A stretch of 41,904 bases of DNA from Bacteroidaceae bacterium (lineage in GTDB: Bacteria; Bacteroidota; Bacteroidia; Bacteroidales; Bacteroidaceae), in contig JAFWYQ010000098.1 of NCBI GenBank assembly GCA_017517605.1, forward strand, positions 1 to 41,904, in the 5' to 3' direction. The position numbers and the translations under genes are program-made. The notes below the pieces were generated by a model, which saw nothing but the letters and a program-made list of their open reading frames with translations, had not been told where the DNA came from and searched no databases. This document shows, piece by piece, positions 33,082-41,820 of the stretch. Positions within the stretch are counted from its first letter, which is position 1; each line of letters starts with the position of its first letter.

Positions 33082-35424
33082 ATGCAAAAGAATCTGGTTA
33101 TTGTAGAGTCTCCGGCCAAAGCGAAGACTATTGAGAAGTTCCTGGGAAAGGACTATAAAGTATTGTCGAGCTTCGGACATATACGGGATTTGAAGAAAAA
33201 GGAATTCAGCATCAATACAGAGACTTTCGAGCCTCTTTATGAAATACCAGCAGACAAGAAAAAACTTGTGAGCGAATTAAAGGCAGAAGCCCAAAAAGCC
33301 GAAATGGTCTGGTTAGCATCCGATGAGGACCGCGAAGGAGAAGCTATTTCGTGGCACCTATTTGAGGTTTTAGGTCTGAAGCCAGAGAACACACGCCGTA
33401 TCGTATTTCACGAAATTACCAAGAATGCGATTCTACAGGCTATAGAGAATCCTCGTAATATAGACATCAATTTGGTTAATGCCCAACAAGCACGCCGTGT
33501 GTTGGACCGTATTGTAGGTTTCAAACTCTCTCCAGTCTTGTGGCGCAAAGTCAAACCTGCTCTTTCTGCCGGTCGTGTCCAATCAGTAGCTGTACGACTG
33601 ATAGTAGAACGTGAACGCGAAATACAGCGTTTTGTAAGCGAAGGTTCTTACCGTGTAACTGCAATCTTTCAGGTAACGGACAATGAAGGACTCATTTCTG
33701 AACTGAAAGCCGAATTGGATAACCGGTTCAAGACACGCGAAGAGGCTGAAGCCTTCCTGCATCGTGCCAATGGTTCGACCTTTACCATTGACGACATTGT
33801 AACCAAGCCCATAAAGAAAAGTCCTGCAGCCCCATTTACAACCAGTACTCTGCAACAAGAGGCTGCCCGTAAACTGGGATTTACCGTTTCGCAAACCATG
33901 ATGGTCGCACAACGCCTCTACGAAAGCGGACACATCACCTACATGCGTACCGACTCTGTAAATCTTTCATCATTGGCAATCAACACCAGTCGCGAAGCCA
34001 TCAAGGAACAAATGGGTGAAGAATACGTAAAGAACCGCCAATTTGCGACCAAAAGCAAAGGTGCACAAGAAGCACACGAAGCCATTCGTCCCACCTACAT
34101 GGACAAACAATCCATTGAAGGGTCTCCACAGGAGCGCCGTCTTTACACTCTCATCTGGAAACGTACCATTGCTTCACAGATGGCCGATGCCGAATTGGAA
34201 AAGACTACGGTTACCATTTCAATGAGTGGAAATCCTGAGCAATTCATTGCAACAGGTGAAGTGGTAAAGTTTGACGGATTCCTGCGTGTATATCGCGAAT
34301 CAAACGACGAAGAACAGGAACAAGAAGCTGAAAGCCTATTGCCCCCCTTACGAAAAGGACAAAACCTCGCATTAAGTGAATTGAACGCAACCGAACGATA
34401 TACCCAACACCCATTGAGATACACCGAAGCCAGTCTTGTCCGCAAATTGGAGGAATTAGGTATTGGACGACCTTCAACTTATGCTCCTACCATTTCAACC
34501 ATCCAACAACGTGAATATGTGGAAAAGGGAGACAAACCCGGAGAGCCCCGTTCCATCCATGTCATCATCCTGAAAGATGGAAAAATCTCTAACGAGACAC
34601 GAAGTGAAACATTTGGTAACGAAAAAGCCAAATTGATACCTACCGACACAGGAATTGTTGTAAATGACTTCTTGCTCCAATATTTTCCACAGGTAATGGA
34701 TTATAATTTTACAGCCAGTGCAGAAAAGCGATTTGATGAAGTGGCTGAAGGAGATCAAGAATGGACAGGAATGATTAAGGATTTCTATCATGACTTCGAA
34801 CCATTAGTAGACGAAGCCATGACAACCAAAAGCGAACGGAAAGTTGGTGAACGAATATTGGGAACAGACCCTGCAACAGGAAAGCCAGTATCAGTTAAAA
34901 TTGGTCGTTTTGGTCCTGTTGTACAAATAGGCTCAGCCGACGACGAAGAAAAGCCCCGTTTTGCCCAAATGAAGAAGGGATTGACAATGGATAACATCAC
35001 GTTGGAAGAAGCATTGGAGTTATTCCGTTTACCCCGAACAGTTGGAGAGTTGGAAGGCCATCCCATTACAATCGGGACCGGACGATTCGGTCCATACGTC
35101 CAACACGATGGCAAATACATTTCTATCCCTAAAGGTACAGACCCTATGGATATTACATTGGAAGAGGCTATTCTGCTGATAAACGAGAAGAAACAAGCCG
35201 AAGCCAACCGTCACATCAAGACTTTGGGAGAAGGGGAAGAAATGATACAGATTCTGAATGGGCGCTATGGTCCCTACATTGCTTATAAAGGCAAAAATTA
35301 TAAAATACCCAAAGAGACCGAACCTTCAACCTTGCAAGCAATCCATTGCCTGGCTATTATAGAAGAACAGGAAAAAGATGCTCCCCATAAAACAACCAAA
35401 AGGACTTCTACAAGAAAGAAATAG
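33082..35424 (+). CDS. topA: DNA topoisomerase I (type IA)
   Basis: A 780-residue enzyme that relaxes negative supercoils. TOPRIM domain at the N-terminus: NLVIVESPAKAKTIEKFLG with the catalytic Glu, and SDEDREGEAISWHL with the metal-binding Asp residues. The active-site Tyr is in SGHITYMRTDSVNLS near residue 290. The C-terminal part has three copies of the topoisomerase C-terminal repeat (GRFGPVVQIG, GRFGPYVQHDGKYISIPKG, GRYGPYIAYKGKNYKIPK) and a basic tail. No four-Cys zinc ribbons of the E. coli type are seen. It is followed two bases later by aroK, so the pair is co-transcribed. Confidence 0.97.
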   Translation: MQKNLVIVESPAKAKTIEKFLGKDYKVLSSFGHIRDLKKKEFSINTETFEPLYEIPADKKKLVSELKAEAQKAEMVWLASDEDREGEAISWHLFEVLGLKPENTRRIVFHEITKNAILQAIENPRNIDINLVNAQQARRVLDRIVGFKLSPVLWRKVKPALSAGRVQSVAVRLIVEREREIQRFVSEGSYRVTAIFQVTDNEGLISELKAELDNRFKTREEAEAFLHRANGSTFTIDDIVTKPIKKSPAAPFTTSTLQQEAARKLGFTVSQTMMVAQRLYESGHITYMRTDSVNLSSLAINTSREAIKEQMGEEYVKNRQFATKSKGAQEAHEAIRPTYMDKQSIEGSPQERRLYTLIWKRTIASQMADAELEKTTVTISMSGNPEQFIATGEVVKFDGFLRVYRESNDEEQEQEAESLLPPLRKGQNLALSELNATERYTQHPLRYTEASLVRKLEELGIGRPSTYAPTISTIQQREYVEKGDKPGEPRSIHVIILKDGKISNETRSETFGNEKAKLIPTDTGIVVNDFLLQYFPQVMDYNFTASAEKRFDEVAEGDQEWTGMIKDFYHDFEPLVDEAMTTKSERKVGERILGTDPATGKPVSVKIGRFGPVVQIGSADDEEKPRFAQMKKGLTMDNITLEEALELFRLPRTVGELEGHPITIGTGRFGPYVQHDGKYISIPKGTDPMDITLEEAILLINEKKQAEANRHIKTLGEGEEMIQILNGRYGPYIAYKGKNYKIPKETEPSTLQAIHCLAIIEEQEKDAPHKTTKRTSTRKK

Positions 35425-35426
35425 GA

Positions 35427-35978
35427 ATGAAACGAATCATTTTGATAGGTTATATGGGCGCGGGCAAGACAACTTTAGGAAAAGTTCTTGCCCGCGAACT
35501 GAATTTGGAATTAATAGATTTAGATTGGTATATAGAGAACCGCTTTCATCAAAGCGTAACTCAACTGTTTGCTACACGTGGTGAAGAAGGATTTCGCCAG
35601 ATTGAGCGGAACATGCTACACGAAGTGGCTGAATTTGAGAATGTCATCATTTCCTCTGGCGGAGGAACTCCTTGTTTCTTTGACAACATGGAGTACATGA
35701 ACCAACAAGGTTTGACGGTTTACTTAAAAGCCACCCCCGAAACCTTGCGTACCCACCTACGCATGGGTAAACAGAAACGTCCGTTGGTAGCGCAAAAGAA
35801 TGATGAAGAGCTGGATGTCTTCATCCATGAATCGCTCAACAAGCGCGAACCATTCTACAATCAGGCACGTTTGATTTTCGATACCGGTCTGTTGGATAAC
35901 GGTACTCGAATACAAGAAACAGTACAGTTGTTGGTAGAAACAATCAGACATTCACTAAATACAGGAGTCCAAGGATAA
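35427..35978 (+). CDS. aroK: Shikimate kinase
   Basis: A 183-residue P-loop kinase that phosphorylates shikimate at the 3-OH. Walker A is GYMGAGKTT (residues 8-16). The shikimate site DLDWYIENRF follows at about 31-40, the ISSGGGTPCF motif near 77, and the LID region RPLVAQK near 117. It starts two bases after the topA stop, a tight link without known metabolic logic. aroB is separate at 9647-10705. Confidence 0.96.
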   Translation: MKRIILIGYMGAGKTTLGKVLARELNLELIDLDWYIENRFHQSVTQLFATRGEEGFRQIERNMLHEVAEFENVIISSGGGTPCFFDNMEYMNQQGLTVYLKATPETLRTHLRMGKQKRPLVAQKNDEELDVFIHESLNKREPFYNQARLIFDTGLLDNGTRIQETVQLLVETIRHSLNTGVQG

Positions 35979-36036
35979 CAGTAGTAAAGAAGTTCAGACA
36001 AGGGGTTATCCTCCCTAAACAATATAATCTGAACAT

Positions 36037-36048
36037 CTGTAATTACAG
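36037..36048. promoter_or_regulatory. Palindrome CTGTAATTACAG before speA
   Basis: A perfect 12-base palindrome 50 bases upstream of speA. An adjacent longer inverted repeat, GTTCAGA/TCTGAAC, lies at about 35994-36034. It could be a regulator site for polyamine synthesis or an RNA leader structure; no regulator is known from the window. Confidence 0.35.
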
Positions 36049-36097
36049 GACCTGTGCAACTCCGATATTATTAACCCACAAATACTTCTATCAGAGA

Positions 36098-37990
36098 ATG
36101 AGAAAATGGCGCATTGAAGACTCCGAAGAGCTGTACAACATCACCGGATGGGGAACAAGCTACTTCAGCATCAATGAGAAAGGACACGTAGCAGTCACTC
36201 CCAAAAAGGAGGATGTGTCCGTCGACTTGAAAGAGTTGGTTGACGAATTGCAACTACGCGATGTATCGGCACCTATGCTGATACGTTTCCCCGACATCCT
36301 GGACAACCGCATCGAGAAAGTTTCCTGCTGTTTCCAAAAAGCCGCACAGGAATACGGTTATAAAGGCGAGAATTTCATAATCTACCCCATCAAAGTAAAT
36401 CAGATGCGGCCTGTCGTGGAAGAGATGATTACCCACGGACAGAAATTCAACCTTGGTCTGGAAGCAGGATCAAAACCCGAGCTTCATGCTGTAATTGCTG
36501 TTAATACCGATCCAAACTCTTTGGTCGTATGCAACGGATACAAGGACGAAAGTTTCATTGAATTGGCCTTGCTGGCACAAAAGATGGGCAAACGCATTTT
36601 CTTGGTGGTAGAGAAACTGAACGAACTGAACATCATTGCCCGCATGGCAAAACGGCTGAAGGTACGCCCCAACATAGGTATACGCATCAAGTTGGCCAGC
36701 AGTGGAAGTGGCAAGTGGGAAGAGAGCGGTGGTGATGCCAGCAAATTCGGATTGACCTCCAGTGAATTGCTCGAAGCCCTTGACTTGCTTGAAAAGAAAG
36801 ATATGAAGGATTGCCTGAAACTGATACATTTCCACATAGGCAGCCAGATAACCAAAATACGTCGCATCAAGAACGCTCTGCGCGAAGCCTCGCAATTCTA
36901 CGTACAGTTGCACAAGATGGGATTCAACATAGAGTTTGTAGATACAGGCGGCGGCATGGGAGTCGATTATGATGGCACACGCTCATCCAATAGCGAAAGT
37001 TCGGTGAACTACTCTATCCAGGAATATGTCAACGACGTAGTTTCTACCTTTGTAGATGCTGCAAACAAACACGGTTTTGCCCATCCCAATATCATATCCG
37101 AGACGGGACGTAGCCTTACTGCACACCACTCTGTGCTCATTTTTGAAGTACTGGAGACAGCTTCGCTACCCGAAATGGACGACGATTGGGAACCTGAAGA
37201 TGATGCACATGAATTGGTGAAAGAGTTGTACAAGATATGGGACAACTTGAGCCAACGCAGCATCTTGGAGCCATGGCACGATGCCCAACAGATACGCGAA
37301 GAGGCGCTTGACCTTTTCAGTCACGGCATTGTCGACCTCAACACTCGGGCGCAAATCGAGAAACTCTATTGGAGCATCTGCCGCGAAATAAACGCTATAG
37401 CGACACACATGAAGCACTGTCCCGAGGAGTTCCGGAAACTGAACAAACTATTGGCCGACAAATACTTCTGTAATTTTTCGCTATTCCAGTCGTTACCCGA
37501 CTCGTGGGCCATCGACCAGATGTTCCCCATCATGCCCATCCAACGCTTGGACGAACGGCCTGACCGCGAAGCCACCTTGCAGGACATGACGTGCGACTCC
37601 GACGGAAAGATTGCCAACTTTGTATCTTCACATGCCGACACCACGACCCTGCCCCTGCATTCACTACGCGATAAGGAAAGTTACTACTTGGCCGTGTTCC
37701 TCGTAGGAGCCTATCAGGAAATCCTTGGCGACATGCACAACCTCTTTGGCGACACTAATGCCGTACACGTTTCGGTCAACTCCAAAGGATACACCATCGA
37801 CCAACTTATTGATGGCGAAACAGTAGCCGAAGTACTCGACTATGTGCAGTACAACCCTAAAAAACTTGTTCGCACACTCGAAACTTGGGTGACACAATCT
37901 GTCAAGGAAGGAAAGATTACCGTAGAGGAGGGAAAAGAGTTCCTAAGCAACTATCGCTCGGGATTGTATGGATATACGTATCTTGAATAA
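36098..37990 (+). CDS. speA: Biosynthetic arginine decarboxylase
   Basis: A 630-residue PLP enzyme of the alanine-racemase-fold type that converts arginine to agmatine, the first step of polyamine synthesis. The PLP Lys is Lys99 in YPIKVNQ. Further family motifs: GLEAGSKPEL, FHIGSQ near 247, DTGGGMGVDYDG (glycine loop for PLP phosphate) and SETGRSLTAHHS. The C-terminal region carries the conserved CDSDGKI with the substrate-binding Cys-Asp, and the long helical part typical of SpeA (about 630-660 residues). It is followed 63 bases later by argB, so arginine-linked genes are paired. Confidence 0.96.
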   Translation: MRKWRIEDSEELYNITGWGTSYFSINEKGHVAVTPKKEDVSVDLKELVDELQLRDVSAPMLIRFPDILDNRIEKVSCCFQKAAQEYGYKGENFIIYPIKVNQMRPVVEEMITHGQKFNLGLEAGSKPELHAVIAVNTDPNSLVVCNGYKDESFIELALLAQKMGKRIFLVVEKLNELNIIARMAKRLKVRPNIGIRIKLASSGSGKWEESGGDASKFGLTSSELLEALDLLEKKDMKDCLKLIHFHIGSQITKIRRIKNALREASQFYVQLHKMGFNIEFVDTGGGMGVDYDGTRSSNSESSVNYSIQEYVNDVVSTFVDAANKHGFAHPNIISETGRSLTAHHSVLIFEVLETASLPEMDDDWEPEDDAHELVKELYKIWDNLSQRSILEPWHDAQQIREEALDLFSHGIVDLNTRAQIEKLYWSICREINAIATHMKHCPEEFRKLNKLLADKYFCNFSLFQSLPDSWAIDQMFPIMPIQRLDERPDREATLQDMTCDSDGKIANFVSSHADTTTLPLHSLRDKESYYLAVFLVGAYQEILGDMHNLFGDTNAVHVSVNSKGYTIDQLIDGETVAEVLDYVQYNPKKLVRTLETWVTQSVKEGKITVEEGKEFLSNYRSGLYGYTYLE

Positions 37991-38004
37991 AAGCCTCTCC
38001 CTAA

Positions 38005-38023
38005 CCCTCCCCTGAAGGGAGGG
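38005..38023. repeat. CCCTCCC/GGGAGGG hairpin between speA and argB
   Basis: A perfect 7-base stem with a five-base loop. A sister copy lies after argB at 38828-38846. The form resembles dispersed extragenic palindromes of Bacteroidetes genomes. No T-tract follows, so it may weaken rather than end transcription. Confidence 0.65.
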
Positions 38024-38053
38024 AACTTAGAATGAATCGAATATGAACTTATT

Positions 38054-38821
38054 ATGGACAAACTGACCATCATCAAAGTAGGTGGGAAAATTGTAGAGGA
38101 AGAAGAAACCCTACAGCGCCTGCTGACCGACTTTGCCGCTATCCCCGGCAAGAAACTGTTAGTGCACGGAGGAGGCCGCTCGGCCACCCGATTGGCTGCA
38201 CAACTTGGCATTGAGAGCCAAATGGTAAACGGACGCCGCATCACCGATGCCGACACGTTGCGCGTGGTGACTATGGTATATGGCGGATTGGTAAACAAGA
38301 ATATCGTGGCAGGACTTCAGGCACGCGATGTCAATGCTTTGGGCTTGACGGGAGCGGACATGAACGTCATCCGTTCACACAAGCGCCCTGTGAAGGATAT
38401 CGACTATGGTTTTGTGGGCGATGTGGACGAGGTGAACGGCGAGTTCTTGGGAAAGCTCATCAACGAGGGTGTTGTACCCGTGATGGCTCCCCTTACCCAC
38501 GACAAGCAGGGACACCTGCTCAACACCAATGCCGACACCATTACAGGCGAAACAGCCAAGGCATTGGCCCGTCTGTTCGACGTGACACTTATTTTCTGCT
38601 TTGAAAAGAAGGGAGTACTTCGCGACGAGAACGATGACGACAGCGTCATTCCCCATATCACCCGTGCCGACTTCGACAAACTTGTAGCCGATGGCACCAT
38701 CCAAGGCGGTATGATTCCTAAATTGGAGAATGCATTCGATGCCCTCCGCGCCGGTGTCAACCGCGTCATCATCACACAGGCTTCGGCCATTGACGGCACA
38801 CAAGGTACGGTTATCAACTGA
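38054..38821 (+). CDS. argB: Acetylglutamate (succinylglutamate) kinase
   Basis: A 255-residue amino-acid kinase, second step of arginine synthesis. ATP- and substrate-binding motifs: IKVGGKIVEEE at the N-terminus, LVHGGGRSATRL near 35, NTNADTITGETAKAL near 155, and GGMIPKLENAFDALRAGVNRV near 220. Bacteroides enzymes of this pathway use N-succinyl substrates, so the substrate may be N-succinylglutamate; the sequence alone does not settle this. No Arg-sensing N-terminal helix is seen, so feedback inhibition is uncertain. Confidence 0.94.
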   Translation: MDKLTIIKVGGKIVEEEETLQRLLTDFAAIPGKKLLVHGGGRSATRLAAQLGIESQMVNGRRITDADTLRVVTMVYGGLVNKNIVAGLQARDVNALGLTGADMNVIRSHKRPVKDIDYGFVGDVDEVNGEFLGKLINEGVVPVMAPLTHDKQGHLLNTNADTITGETAKALARLFDVTLIFCFEKKGVLRDENDDDSVIPHITRADFDKLVADGTIQGGMIPKLENAFDALRAGVNRVIITQASAIDGTQGTVIN

Positions 38822-38827
38822 TCCTCA

Positions 38828-38882
38828 CCCCTCCACAAGGGAGGGGAGTAGATAGTGTAGCAATGCTATTTACTCCTTCCCC
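38828..38882. terminator. Convergent terminator region argB / histidine kinase
   Basis: CCCCTCC/GGAGGGG (38828-38846) is followed by GGAGTA (38845-38850), which pairs with TACTCC (38871-38876) around an inner TAGC/GCTA. Nested hairpins between convergent genes suggest a bidirectional terminator, though T-tracts are weak. Confidence 0.45.
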
Positions 38883-38912
38883 TTGGGAAAGGCAGGGATG
38901 GGATCCGTTACT

Positions 38913-39884
38913 TCAAATCGTCACCATAAACACAGCCCCCTGTCCATTGATGGGGAGCAATTTCAAGTCACCGCCATGCAGGCGCATGATTTGTCGGCTC
39001 AGGCAAAGCCCAATACCAGAACCCTCCTGCTTGGTGGTGTAGAAGGGTAGGAATATCTCATCGCGGATAGTTTCAGGCACACCAGGACCATTGTCGCTTA
39101 CTTGAATGTATGGCACACCGTCCGCCTCAGTAGCTATTATTTTCACACTTGCATCCGGCATTCCCTCCGTTGCTTCGCGCGCGTTCCTTATAAGATTTAT
39201 AAGAACGAGATGGAGCATCGTTTCGTCAGCCATCAAAGTCATTCCCTCTGCCCACGAGAAGTGGATAGCCGGGTCGTTCAACAATTCCTGCATCCGCCCA
39301 AAGAATTCATCCACCTTTATCTCCTCCTTTTGTGGCTCTGGCAAGTGAGTCAACTTATAGTAAGAGTCGAGGAACGACTTTACATTCTCACACTCACCAT
39401 GTATCACCTTCAAACTCCGACGCAGTTTGTCGGGATGGTAGCTATCCTGTCGCTTCAAGATGTCACTTGACAAGCTGATGACGGGAGTGATGGAGTTGCG
39501 GAGTTCGTGTGTCATAACACGCAACAGGCGGTTATAGTACTGCTGCTTATAGTGGATATCCAACAGGTTGTCGCGGTATTGTCCGATAATGCAGTTCATA
39601 TTCTCGTACATATCCTCCAATTCAGCATCCTTTGTGGGTGGGAAGTGTATCATGTAGTCGTTGCAAAGAAGCGAGTGCAGGAAGTAGTTCACCTGTGTAG
39701 GCACAAAATTCACCATCCGCACCAGCAGCCTCAGCAACACAATGGCAGCCACTACTATGACACCGATGTAGATGGCCCTTTGCTCTTCAAGCAACGGACT
39801 TGCCAACAACCATCCCAATGCCATGAAGGCCAAGGCAACGAGCACGAAGCGTATCTGATAGAAGTTCTTGATCCGTATCCTCAT
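38913..39884 (-). CDS. Sensor histidine kinase
   Basis: A 323-residue inner-membrane kinase. Two membrane helices (about 11-30 and 37-56) have almost no periplasmic loop, so it probably senses a membrane or cytosolic signal. The H box MTHELRNSITP places the phosphorylated His at 126. N box NLIRNAREA, G1 box DNGPGVP, F/G2 box FYTTKQEGSGIGL. The H box His-Glu-Leu-Arg-Asn resembles NtrB-type kinases. The start overlaps the stop of the response regulator by four bases (ATGA), so translation is coupled and the two are a cognate pair. Confidence 0.93.
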   Translation of the reverse strand: MRIRIKNFYQIRFVLVALAFMALGWLLASPLLEEQRAIYIGVIVVAAIVLLRLLVRMVNFVPTQVNYFLHSLLCNDYMIHFPPTKDAELEDMYENMNCIIGQYRDNLLDIHYKQQYYNRLLRVMTHELRNSITPVISLSSDILKRQDSYHPDKLRRSLKVIHGECENVKSFLDSYYKLTHLPEPQKEEIKVDEFFGRMQELLNDPAIHFSWAEGMTLMADETMLHLVLINLIRNAREATEGMPDASVKIIATEADGVPYIQVSDNGPGVPETIRDEIFLPFYTTKQEGSGIGLCLSRQIMRLHGGDLKLLPINGQGAVFMVTI

Positions 39885-40480
39885 GCCATCAATCCGTATT
39901 TCTTTAACCGGTCATACAATTTCTGTCGTCCGATACCCAAGCGTTTGGCTACGTCCGTCAAGTTGCCATCGCACTCCTCCACCACCTCCAGGATATGTTT
40001 CTTCTCCAACTCGTCCAATGTCATCTGGCGGGTCGTCTCATAGCGTTCTATCAATTGGTCGGCTTCGCTGACCTTTTCACTTTCTATCCGCTTCAGATTT
40101 CTCTTTTCAATTGCGCCCAGCAATTTTTCCACCAGTTCGTCGTTGTCCCACGGCTTGGTGATGAAGTCCTCGGCCCCTACCTTCATGGTATTCACCGCCA
40201 GACTGATGTCGCCAAAGGCGGTTATCATCACCACGGCCGGTGCATTGGGGCGCTCCTTGATATACTTCAACCAATTGAGTCCCTCCTGCCCGTCAAGATT
40301 CTGTGCACTGAAGTTCATATCCAGCAACACTACGTCCACCTTCCCTGTGGAAAGGACGGAAGGCAATCCATGGGGATGCGGCAAGGTAGTGACTTTGGAA
40401 AACACATCCTCGAGCACCAACTTCAACGACTGAAGTACGGCCCGATTGTCATCAACAACTACAATGTGATAATCGTACAT
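39881..40480 (-). CDS. Response regulator: receiver plus Fis-type HTH, no AAA+ domain
   Basis: A 199-residue protein. Receiver domain about 4-125 with the acidic pair Asp10-Asp11, phosphorylation site Asp54 (LLDMNF), Thr87 (MITAFGD) and Lys109 (TKPWDN). After a helical linker, a Fis-like helix-turn-helix ends the protein (about 155-199: HILEVVEECDGNLTDVAKRLGI, RQKLYDRLKKYG). NtrC-type regulators have a sigma-54 AAA+ domain between these parts; here it is absent, as in the PrrA/RegA group. It is first in its operon, divergent from an ABC transporter gene that is a natural target. Confidence 0.92.
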   Translation of the reverse strand: MYDYHIVVVDDNRAVLQSLKLVLEDVFSKVTTLPHPHGLPSVLSTGKVDVVLLDMNFSAQNLDGQEGLNWLKYIKERPNAPAVVMITAFGDISLAVNTMKVGAEDFITKPWDNDELVEKLLGAIEKRNLKRIESEKVSEADQLIERYETTRQMTLDELEKKHILEVVEECDGNLTDVAKRLGIGRQKLYDRLKKYGLMA

Positions 40481-40498
40481 AAAATGCTAATTTTTGCA

Positions 40499-40542
40499 CA
40501 AAAGTACACATTTTCAAAAATTGAGTGTATGAAAATCATACA
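40499..40542 (-). promoter_or_regulatory. Two-component operon promoter with a TGTATGA palindrome
   Basis: On the minus strand TACTTTTG (40506-40499) is a consensus -7 box 19 bases before the regulator start. The palindrome TGTATGA-AAA-TCATACA (40526-40542) begins 20 bases upstream, covering the -33 position. It is a candidate operator for autoregulation. Confidence 0.55.
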
Positions 40543-40602
40543 ATTTTCACTTAAAAAAAACGATTTAACTCATTTTAAGATAATTTATTTGGAGGGAATA
40601 TT

Positions 40603-40610
40603 TAACTTTG
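40603..40610 (+). promoter_or_regulatory. ABC-transporter -7 box
   Basis: TAACTTTG matches TAnnTTTG, 66 bases before the ATG of the ABC ATPase gene. No -33 TTTG at the usual spacing, which would fit a promoter that needs an activator. Confidence 0.45.
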
Positions 40611-40676
40611 TTGAGCAAAAAACAAAAAAGTGCGTATAAAATCAACTTATTCATAAACCTAAAAAACTAAAAAGTT

Positions 40677-41354
40677 ATGATGATCAAGACAGACAGTTTG
40701 CGGAAAGTCTTCCGCACCGAAATGGTGGAAACCATTGCCGTGGCAAACGTGAGTATCGAAGTGGAGAAGGGCGAGTTCGTAGCCGTTATGGGTCCTTCGG
40801 GTTGTGGAAAGTCTACGTTGCTCAACATGCTGGGCCTGCTCGACAGCCCCACAGAGGGAAAGTATTGGTTGGATGGCCAGGAAGTGTCCACCATCACCGA
40901 GGACGAGCAGACGATGCTCCGCCGTGGTGGTATCGGCTTCGTCTTCCAGAGCTTCAATTTGATTGACGACCTCACCGTGTATCGCAACATCGAACTTCCG
41001 CTCGTCTATATGCGTGTGCCAGCCGAGGAGCGCAAGCGTCGCGTAGAGGAGGTGATGGCACGTATGGACATCAGCCACCGCGCCAAGCACTTCCCCAACC
41101 AGCTTTCGGGAGGTCAGCAACAACGTGTAGCCATTGCCCGCGCCGTCATCAGCAATCCCAAGGTAATCCTTGCCGACGAGCCTACGGGTAACCTCGACTC
41201 AAAGAACGGTATCGAAGTGATGAACCTCCTCAAGCAGCTTCACTCCGAAGGCGCCACCATCGTCATGGTAACCCACTCGCAACGCGATGCCGGTTTTGCC
41301 GACCGCATCATCAACATGTTCGACGGTAACATCGTGCAACAGATTACAGTATAA
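40677..41354 (+). CDS. ABC transporter ATPase, MacB/LolD type
   Basis: A 225-residue cytosolic ATPase. Walker [10 protein letters not shown] (39-47), Q loop VFQSFNL, signature LSGGQQQR, Walker [14 protein letters not shown], switch His in MVTHSQRD. The features (short length, [23 protein letters not shown]) fit the MacB/LolD/FtsE class, which drives FtsX-like permeases in lipoprotein transport, macrolide or peptide export. No permease is seen in the window; a secreted protein begins after 466 bases. An ATG at 40680 is an equal start. It is divergent from the two-component pair, which probably controls it. Confidence 0.92.
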   Translation: MMIKTDSLRKVFRTEMVETIAVANVSIEVEKGEFVAVMGPSGCGKSTLLNMLGLLDSPTEGKYWLDGQEVSTITEDEQTMLRRGGIGFVFQSFNLIDDLTVYRNIELPLVYMRVPAEERKRRVEEVMARMDISHRAKHFPNQLSGGQQQRVAIARAVISNPKVILADEPTGNLDSKNGIEVMNLLKQLHSEGATIVMVTHSQRDAGFADRIINMFDGNIVQQITV

Positions 41355-41370
41355 TCAGTTAAGGAAGATT

Positions 41371-41460
41371 CTTTAGACGCGGACGACACAGAATGACGCG
41401 GACAAAACAATAACATACGGAAAAAAGAATCCGCATCATCTGTGTCATCTGCATCTAAAG
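41371..41460. repeat. Long imperfect hairpin of GACGCGGA / GACACAGA motifs
   Basis: Arm 41371-41402 (CTTTAGACGCGGACGACACA onward) pairs with 41430-41460 with few mismatches and one bulge around a 27-base loop. It starts 17 bases after the ABC ATPase stop and so would end or protect its transcript. The motif GATGACACGGAT at 21684 and 22480 is related. Confidence 0.75.
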
Positions 41461-41530
41461 GAATAAAGGAACACTGCCACGAAAGCAAAGGACATCCACT
41501 ATCCGTCCATCCACCTTTAGCCAAAAGGGT

Positions 41531-41593
41531 AAAAGCGCATTGCGAAAGAGCAAAAGTGCAGTGCCGCACTACGGAAAAGTGCAGTGCCGCACT
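41531..41593. repeat. Three near-palindromic repeats at 21-23-base spacing (array E)
   Basis: AAAAGCGCATTGCG at 41531, then AAAAGTGCAGTGCCGCACT at 41552 and 41575. The core GTGC-AGTGCC-GCAC is an inverted repeat. It lies in the 466-base spacer after the ABC ATPase gene, in which I see no gene. Confidence 0.8.
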
Positions 41594-41750
41594 GCACTTT
41601 CAACAAAACGCGAAGGTCCTGCAAACAAACAAGCAAAGCCCGACAGACAAACAAGTAACGGACGATAAAGGAACACCCCTTGACCAATGGCGGGATATGC
41701 CCCGCCCTAAAATGACAAACCGCTATAAGCCCAATAGCTTCTATTATAAG

Positions 41751-41795
41751 ACTATAGGCTCTATAGTTACTATAGCCACTATAGGCACTATAAAA
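41751..41795. repeat. Five 9-base ACTATAGGC-like tandem repeats
   Basis: ACTATAGGC, TCTATAGTT, ACTATAGCC, ACTATAGGC and ACTATAAAA follow each other without gaps, 25 bases before the start of the last, partial gene. Copy number change by slippage could alter the promoter or leader of that gene. Confidence 0.75.
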
Positions 41796-41820
41796 AACTA
41801 AAAAAAACAAATAAAGCCCA

